Positions 59,257 through 64,000 of a stretch of 64,000 nt of DNA are shown piece by piece. Position 1 is the stretch's first letter, and each line of letters begins with the position of its first letter. The notes beneath the pieces are model-generated. The model was not told the DNA's origin. It was given only the letters and a program-made list of their open reading frames with translations, and did no database searches. Source of the DNA: CAXXOK01 sp963675655 (GTDB lineage Bacteria; Bacillota; Clostridia; Christensenellales; Aristaeellaceae); contig OY776489.1 in assembly GCA_963675655.1 (NCBI GenBank), positions 2,294,001 through 2,358,000 on the forward strand, read 5' to 3'. The translations under genes and the position numbers were made by a program.

Positions 59257-59549
59257 GCGGGGTCTACCTCGTAGTCGGCACTGGTGGAATGATCCATCAC
59301 GGCGTGCATATGTGCCTGCACAGGCAAATGCACCGGATGTGTGCGGTAGGTTTCCAACGCTTCGCGGGTATCAAATGTCTCACACAGGCAGATGTCGCAG
59401 CTGCGTGCGCTGCCCGCAAAATCCGCGCCAGCATCCAGCGAAAGCATACCGGGAATTTTCCCTTTCATGCTGTTTAACAGGGATACAGTTTCAGCAACCA
59501 GTTCAGGGTTTTTATCCTTGAGCCAGAACATAACAATGTGGCGAACCAT
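59253..59549 (-). CDS. Dabb (stress-responsive alpha/beta-barrel) domain protein
   Basis: Small dimeric alpha/beta-barrel protein of 98 residues. MVRHIVMFWLKDKNPELVAE at the N-terminus, then CDICLCETFDTREALETYRT and HPVHLPVQAHMHAVMD are the family pattern. Members include stress-induced and polyketide-cyclase-like proteins; no activity can be assigned. It is translated together with the unknown protein downstream. GGGAGG lies upstream of the ATG at 59549. Confidence 0.9.
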   Translation of the reverse strand: MVRHIVMFWLKDKNPELVAETVSLLNSMKGKIPGMLSLDAGADFAGSARSCDICLCETFDTREALETYRTHPVHLPVQAHMHAVMDHSTSADYEVDPA

Positions 59550-59796
59550 GGCATTCAGCCTCCCTCAATCAGTATTTCCCAATTATACACGCTCCGTTCA
59601 TGCTTGTCGATAGCGGCGCGAGTCATGGGTTTGAGCCTGTGTAGTTTGCGGCATATGAGGCGGTAGGGTTGACGATGCTAAAAAACGATATATAATATTG
59701 TAGAATTGCCAATGATTTCGGCTGCTGTGTTTTCCGGCTTTAAACGATTCGTTTTGCGGGGGAAGCGCCAAAGCAGTCCAACAAGGATGGAGAACA

Positions 59797-61458
59797 ATGC
59801 CCACATACGATTCCTTTTGCCGCGCGCCTCTGGTAGACCCCGCCTGTGTATCCCTGCCCGATAGCGCCGTCCATGTGGATGGCACGCTGGAGAGGCTGAC
59901 ATTAAAGGCGCTACAGACGGTGGATCTGGCTGCGCAAACGCCGCTGGATGCGGTGCTGGCCAGTAAACTTGGCGAGTACACCGATATGCCGGTGATGCCG
60001 AACTTGCCCGCCATGGCGGCGCACTTGCCACAGGAACCCCGCGTCTATCTGGACGCGGTGCGTGCCGGATTGCTGATTGCTTCCGCGAAAAAGGATAGGG
60101 AAGCAATGTTGCAGGTGCTGGCCGCTATGCGCGACTTTGCCGAGGCAATGCCGACGATTGATGAATATACCCTCATGCCGGTGGGGGCGGATGCGATTCG
60201 CATTACGATGGAACTGTACCGGCGTACGGGACAGCGGTTTTTACTGTCGCTGATGGAGCGCCTGCGGGCACAGCTGCCGGATGTATCCGGCATGTTCCAT
60301 TCCTTTCCGTTTTTAAAGTCGTTCGTGCCGGAACCGGTAGCGGACGACACGATGGATGAAGCGTCGCAGTATTTCCGCCGTATGCGGATGCTGGGTACCG
60401 GTAAACTGACAGCGGACGCACTGGCGATTACCGCCGGGCTGGCTTTATACAGCGGCTCCTCTCGGGATGCGGGTGCGTCCAAAGCGGGTGTTGCCGCGTT
60501 GCAGCGGTATCACGGTATGCCGCATGGCGCATTTTCCGCCGATCCGTATCTGGCTGGGCGCGACCCGGCGCGGGCGGTCGATCTGGTTACGATTTGTTCG
60601 CAGCTTGAAACCCTGCATGATCTGCTGGCTGCCAGCGGGGATGTGTCCTTTGCGGAGCGGATAGAGCGCATTGTGGAAAATGCGTTGGCTGGTCTCTTTC
60701 AGGAGGGTGGCGTATGCAGCGGGCAGGTTGTGGATCGGCTGGCGACGGATGCAACCTGCCAGCCGACGATTGCCACACCCGAGCAAAGCGCGGCGCTGCT
60801 GCGCGCGATGTATGCTGTGCGGCGCTCCATTTGGATGATGAAAAACGAGAACGAGTTGGCAGTTATGCTGCCTTACGAGGGCGCTTGCCTGACCCGTATG
60901 GATGGTGTGCCCGTACGGATTACCGCACGCAAAACAGGTGGAAATGGACTGAAGTATTCGGTTGAGGCCAAGCAGCCGGTTGAGTTCACTTTATCGCTGC
61001 ATGTGCCGGGCTACGCACAGGGCGCAACGGTGTCCATCTGCGGTGAGAAACCGCAGGAGGTGGAGTGCGGTAGCCAACATGTGGTGAAGCGCCAGTTTAC
61101 AACCGGGGATACCATAACCCTGCAATTGGATTGCCGTCCCTTTGTGGAAAATGGTTTCCGCGGTAGCGCGAGTGTCTATTGCGGCCCCTACCTGATGGCG
61201 CTGCCCCTGCCGGATGAAAACGCGGCATGGCAGTATGCGCTGGATGAAGAAGCGGAGCCGACGGTTACCTGGGAACAGGGCAAACCGCATGTGAAGGTGG
61301 ATGCGAGCGTTGCGCCGCGTTGGCAGGCACGCAGCGGCATCATTCAACCGCCGCCGCAGGGCTGTGGAATAAATGAGGTGTACGAGCTTACCTTGCTTCC
61401 GTTTGCGGCTACGATGGGGCATATTGCTGCCTTCCCGCGCGCGTCCCATCTGGCATGA
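59797..61458 (+). CDS. Divergent GH127-like (beta-L-arabinofuranosidase fold, DUF1680) protein
   Basis: Protein of 553 residues without a signal peptide. The segment RDPARAVDLVTICSQLETLH with LLAASGDVSFAERIERIVEN and ALAG (about residues 255-300) has the look of the GH127/DUF1680 core, where a C/E-rich helix and LERxxxNAL occur. The middle part also gives helical repeats, and the C-terminus is beta-rich (VEFTLSLHVPGYAQGATVSI). The Cys-Cys pair expected for the zinc-bound nucleophile of GH127 is not visible; only single Cys residues stand nearby (VCSG, TCQP). It may be inactive, or have another substrate. It overlaps dusB by ATGA. AAGGATGGAG lies before the ATG. Confidence 0.65.
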   Translation: MPTYDSFCRAPLVDPACVSLPDSAVHVDGTLERLTLKALQTVDLAAQTPLDAVLASKLGEYTDMPVMPNLPAMAAHLPQEPRVYLDAVRAGLLIASAKKDREAMLQVLAAMRDFAEAMPTIDEYTLMPVGADAIRITMELYRRTGQRFLLSLMERLRAQLPDVSGMFHSFPFLKSFVPEPVADDTMDEASQYFRRMRMLGTGKLTADALAITAGLALYSGSSRDAGASKAGVAALQRYHGMPHGAFSADPYLAGRDPARAVDLVTICSQLETLHDLLAASGDVSFAERIERIVENALAGLFQEGGVCSGQVVDRLATDATCQPTIATPEQSAALLRAMYAVRRSIWMMKNENELAVMLPYEGACLTRMDGVPVRITARKTGGNGLKYSVEAKQPVEFTLSLHVPGYAQGATVSICGEKPQEVECGSQHVVKRQFTTGDTITLQLDCRPFVENGFRGSASVYCGPYLMALPLPDENAAWQYALDEEAEPTVTWEQGKPHVKVDASVAPRWQARSGIIQPPPQGCGINEVYELTLLPFAATMGHIAAFPRASHLA

Positions 61459-62492
61459 GCATGTTGGATCAGGAGGCACTTGCCGCGTCATCACCCCGCA
61501 ACCCGCAGTTGCATAAGGCAGGATCACCGCCGTTCATTGGCCTTGCGCCCATGGCAGGAGTAACGGATATGCCCATGCGCGTGCTGTGCTACCGGTTTGG
61601 CGCGCAGTATGCCTGTACGGAAATGGTCAGTGCGGTAGGCTGGATGTGTGCCAAGCGGGACAACCCCGCTTACCTGCAGTTGCTGGAAACCGCACCGCAG
61701 GAATATAACACTGCGATACAGTTATTCGGGAAAGACCCGGTCGTTATGAGCGAAGCGGCTGCGCGCGCCTGTGAAATGGGGCGGTTTTGCTCTGTTGATA
61801 TCAACATGGGTTGCCCCGCGCGCAAAGTAACGGTGTCCGGTGAGGGCAGCGCGCTGCTGCGTACGCCGGAGCTGGCGGCCAAAATCATGCAGGCGGTAAA
61901 AAACCATAGTTCACTGCCTGTAACCATGAAAACCCGTCTTGGGTACGATGAGCAAAGTATGAACGCTTTGCAGCTTGTGCAGGCGGCAGAGGCGGCCGGG
62001 TTGCAATGGGTAGCCATCCATGGCCGTACGCGCGCACAAATGTATTCCGGGCAGGCGGATTATGCGGCGATTGCTACGGTGGCAAGCCAGGTGAAGATTC
62101 CGGTATTAGCCAATGGTGATGTATTTACCCCGCAGGATGCAGTGCGCGCCATGGAACAATCGGGGGGCAGCGGCCTGCTGATTGGCCGCGGCGCTATGGG
62201 AAATCCGTGGCTGTTTGCACAGGTTGGCGCCATATTGACGGGACAGCCGGTAACGGCTGTAACGGCGGAAGAAAAGCTGGCGCTGGCGCTGGAACATATC
62301 GACTTGATGGTTGCCCATAAAGGGGAAAAGGTCGCCGTGCGCGAAATGCGTACACATATAGGGCATTATATCAGCGGGTTGCGGGGAGCGGCGGCGATGC
62401 GCCGTTCGCTCAACATCGCAGCGACGGCCGCAGAACAAAAAGCATTGCTTAAAACACTGTTTAAGGATCAGGAACAGGGGGAGGAACATTGA
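61455..62492 (+). CDS. dusB: tRNA-dihydrouridine synthase
   Basis: FMN enzyme that reduces uridine to dihydrouridine in tRNA D-loops. The protein of 345 residues shows GLAPMAGVTDMPMRVLCYRF (residues about 29-48), DINMGCPARKVTVSGEGSAL with the catalytic Cys, TMKTRLGYDE, IHGRTRAQMYSGQADY, ANGDVF and LIGRGAMGNPWLF. The end (GHYISGLRGAAAMRRSLN) is typical of DusB. The first about 25 residues are an extra, poorly conserved stretch. It overlaps both neighbours, so all three genes form one transcription unit. Confidence 0.95.
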   Translation: MSMLDQEALAASSPRNPQLHKAGSPPFIGLAPMAGVTDMPMRVLCYRFGAQYACTEMVSAVGWMCAKRDNPAYLQLLETAPQEYNTAIQLFGKDPVVMSEAAARACEMGRFCSVDINMGCPARKVTVSGEGSALLRTPELAAKIMQAVKNHSSLPVTMKTRLGYDEQSMNALQLVQAAEAAGLQWVAIHGRTRAQMYSGQADYAAIATVASQVKIPVLANGDVFTPQDAVRAMEQSGGSGLLIGRGAMGNPWLFAQVGAILTGQPVTAVTAEEKLALALEHIDLMVAHKGEKVAVREMRTHIGHYISGLRGAAAMRRSLNIAATAAEQKALLKTLFKDQEQGEEH

Positions 62493-64000
62493 GCAGACGG
62501 TTAATGGCTTTCGGACTTGCCCTTATACTGGCATTGGGATGCTGCTGGCCCGCGCAGGCGGACATGGCAGCGCTGGACAATGCGCTTTCACGCTGGCTGA
62601 CCGGCAGGGATGCGCTCCGGTTTTCGGCAACGCTTACGGTAAACACCTTGCTTCCGTTTACCGATGATACGCTTACGATGCTCAACGGTGTTTTATCCCA
62701 CGTTACGATCGATGCGAACGTAAAGGAGTCGGGCGAAAGCAGCCAAACGGATGCGCAGATCGCCGTGGACGGTACAGCGCTGATGGACTGGAACGAACAG
62801 GCGCAGGACGGCGTATATACACTGACTACATCGCTTCTGCCGAATCGTACGTTGACTGCTAAAAACGCGTCGCCGATGGATGTGCTGTCTTCCTTTACGG
62901 GGGATGAAGCGGCGGAGGATGCCAATGCGGATATGGCGGAAGAAGATACGGAAATCGTAAACAATTCGGACGTGGCACAGGCATTTTCCCTGCTGAATGC
63001 GATTGAGGAATTGCAAGCCTGTTATCAGAAGCTGACGGATGGCATACAGGAATATGCCACTGAAAAATCAGCCAATTATTCGATTAAGCATATTGGCCGC
63101 GGGAAATGGAGCCGTGTAGCCCGCTTAACGACGGAACAGAGTGAAAGCCTGCTGCCCGAACTGCGCGCAGTACTTTCTTGCGGGATGGATGATACCTATC
63201 GCACGGAGATTGCCGGGATGACGTTTGCCAAGGGTTTTGTGGTTGCGTTGTACCGCAATGCCGACGATCAGGATATATGTGTATATATGAAGGGAAACGT
63301 ATACGGCGCGGACGGTATTCGCCGCGCGTTGGCATTCCAATGGGCCTTTACCACAGATGGTATTGAGCGCACGGATACATATAAATATGAAATTACCAAA
63401 AGCTCCGGAAAGCGTGATAGCAGGATTATCGGAGCAATCTGTACGCAAACCAGCAGAAGTGATCAATATAGTATCGATCTGGAAGCGACAACAACGCTCA
63501 AACGCATCCGCATTACCGATAAAGATACCGAAACCATTGATCTTTCCGGCGCGGTGGATGCGGACGACGGAATGACCTGTCAAGGGGTGATGAGCAGCGT
63601 AATCGCCCAGACAGTCAGCAGCGATACAACAAAGAATACAACCAACACGACCGTAGATTTACTATTTACCCCTGACAATGGTGTAAACACGGTCTCCGGC
63701 ACGGTGGTTTACCAAACACTGACGGATAAAATCGTGGAACGCGAGCTGGCCTGGACGCTGGCAGCCGATGCGGCCAAACCTACGGCAAAGGTGGAACCCG
63801 ATGATAAGACGGAGAAAACGGATACGGCTGGCGGCGTAGTGGTCAGTATTATTTCGCCGGAAACAGAAGCGGATGGGGAAATGGCGGATGATACCGCTGC
63901 GCCTGTCAGCTCGCTGGAGCAGATAGCTGCGGATGTCAGCACCGGTTCCCAAACGGAACCCCAGGAAGATAGCTCGCCTTATCTGGTTGGCTCCGCGCCG
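62489..64000 (+). CDS. Secreted protein of unknown function, partial (C-terminus beyond window)
   Basis: The frame is open from a TTG at 62489 to the window edge (504 residues). GGGGGAGG lies upstream and the TTG overlaps the dusB stop. The N-terminus is a signal peptide: MSRRLMAFGLALILALGCCW then PAQADM, with cleavage after AQA likely, though the Cys pair leaves a lipoprotein form possible. The mature part is Thr/Asp/Ala-rich, with repeating beta-like stretches (for example TDKDTETIDLSGAVDADDG) and acidic linkers near the end. I do not recognise a family. Strong acidic and Thr-rich composition suggests a surface or cell-wall-facing protein. Confidence 0.75.
   Translation, partial: MSRRLMAFGLALILALGCCWPAQADMAALDNALSRWLTGRDALRFSATLTVNTLLPFTDDTLTMLNGVLSHVTIDANVKESGESSQTDAQIAVDGTALMDWNEQAQDGVYTLTTSLLPNRTLTAKNASPMDVLSSFTGDEAAEDANADMAEEDTEIVNNSDVAQAFSLLNAIEELQACYQKLTDGIQEYATEKSANYSIKHIGRGKWSRVARLTTEQSESLLPELRAVLSCGMDDTYRTEIAGMTFAKGFVVALYRNADDQDICVYMKGNVYGADGIRRALAFQWAFTTDGIERTDTYKYEITKSSGKRDSRIIGAICTQTSRSDQYSIDLEATTTLKRIRITDKDTETIDLSGAVDADDGMTCQGVMSSVIAQTVSSDTTKNTTNTTVDLLFTPDNGVNTVSGTVVYQTLTDKIVERELAWTLAADAAKPTAKVEPDDKTEKTDTAGGVVVSIISPETEADGEMADDTAAPVSSLEQIAADVSTGSQTEPQEDSSPYLVGSAP

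Noticed and set aside
62106..63952. Several minus-strand frames opposite dusB and the last gene
   Set aside because: The plus-strand frames have ribosome-binding sites, a family match (dusB) and a signal peptide; the others are antisense shadows.
1..64000. tRNA, rRNA, integrase, transposase or phage genes
   Set aside because: Scanned for by eye in gaps and among frames; none found, so no mobile island boundary can be claimed.

Overview
The window comes from the chromosome of an anaerobic, Gram-positive Clostridia-type bacterium. The pointers are AGGAGG ribosome-binding sites nearly everywhere, YesM/YesN-type sugar regulation, a TPP riboswitch driving thiT, Cheo-type (CGAAC-N4-GTTCG) SOS boxes, DUF1836 and DUF5685 proteins, and hexuronate and oligosaccharide catabolism of the kind seen in gut or rumen plant-polymer users. 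Base composition looks mid-range (about 50-55% GC by eye). I cannot name the genus. I see no rRNA, tRNA, CRISPR array, transposase or phage gene.

Layout. 1-7.6 kb: an oligosaccharide ABC importer (solute-binding protein cut by the window edge, two permeases), a LacI regulator and a LacZ-type GH2 beta-galactosidase, tied together by palindromic operators. 7.6-8.4 kb: a decayed stretch with a frameshifted gene remnant. 8.4-11.7 kb: ruvC-ruvA-ruvB-queA behind a LexA-like box. 11.9-15.1 kb: yigZ, then a metal-efflux operon (ArsR regulator, free-standing HMA protein, P1B ATPase). 15.2-19.8 kb: a deoxyinosine glycosylase-like gene and a dnaK / DUF5685 / J-domain / zinc-ribbon operon. 20-23.7 kb: uvrB and citrate synthase. 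23.9-28.8 kb: a compact glycopolymer cluster (initiating sugar transferase, split transketolase, LicD, flippase). 28.8-31.9 kb: TetR regulator, a radical SAM enzyme and a paralogue that has lost its iron-sulfur motif. 32-33 kb: TPP riboswitch and thiT. 33-39.7 kb: uronate catabolism (kduD-like, kdgK, an Eda-VOC fusion, kduI, uxaB) with a divergent LacI regulator. 39.8-40.3 kb: an unexplained island of short perfect hairpins. 40.3-43.3 kb: three genes for a diacetamido-uronic acid nucleotide sugar. 43.5-52.8 kb: an Mgl-type sugar importer divergent from a sensory operon (YesN-like, LytS/YesM-like and two sugar-binding proteins). 53-64 kb: DUF1836 protein, SGNH hydrolase, aroA-aroC-RlmD-type methyltransferase, two small proteins, a divergent GH127-like protein, dusB, and the start of a large secreted protein running off the end.

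How it fits together. Three sugar-uptake or degradation modules (beta-galactosides, uronates, Mgl-type hexose) each carry their own regulator and operator-like palindromes, several close to the cre/LacI consensus. DNA repair genes (ruvCAB, uvrB) carry SOS-like boxes. The least explained parts are the active/pseudo radical SAM pair, the hairpin island, the DnaK-DUF5685-J-domain operon, the transketolase-LicD cluster, and the sensory operon that adds two binding proteins to a two-component system.
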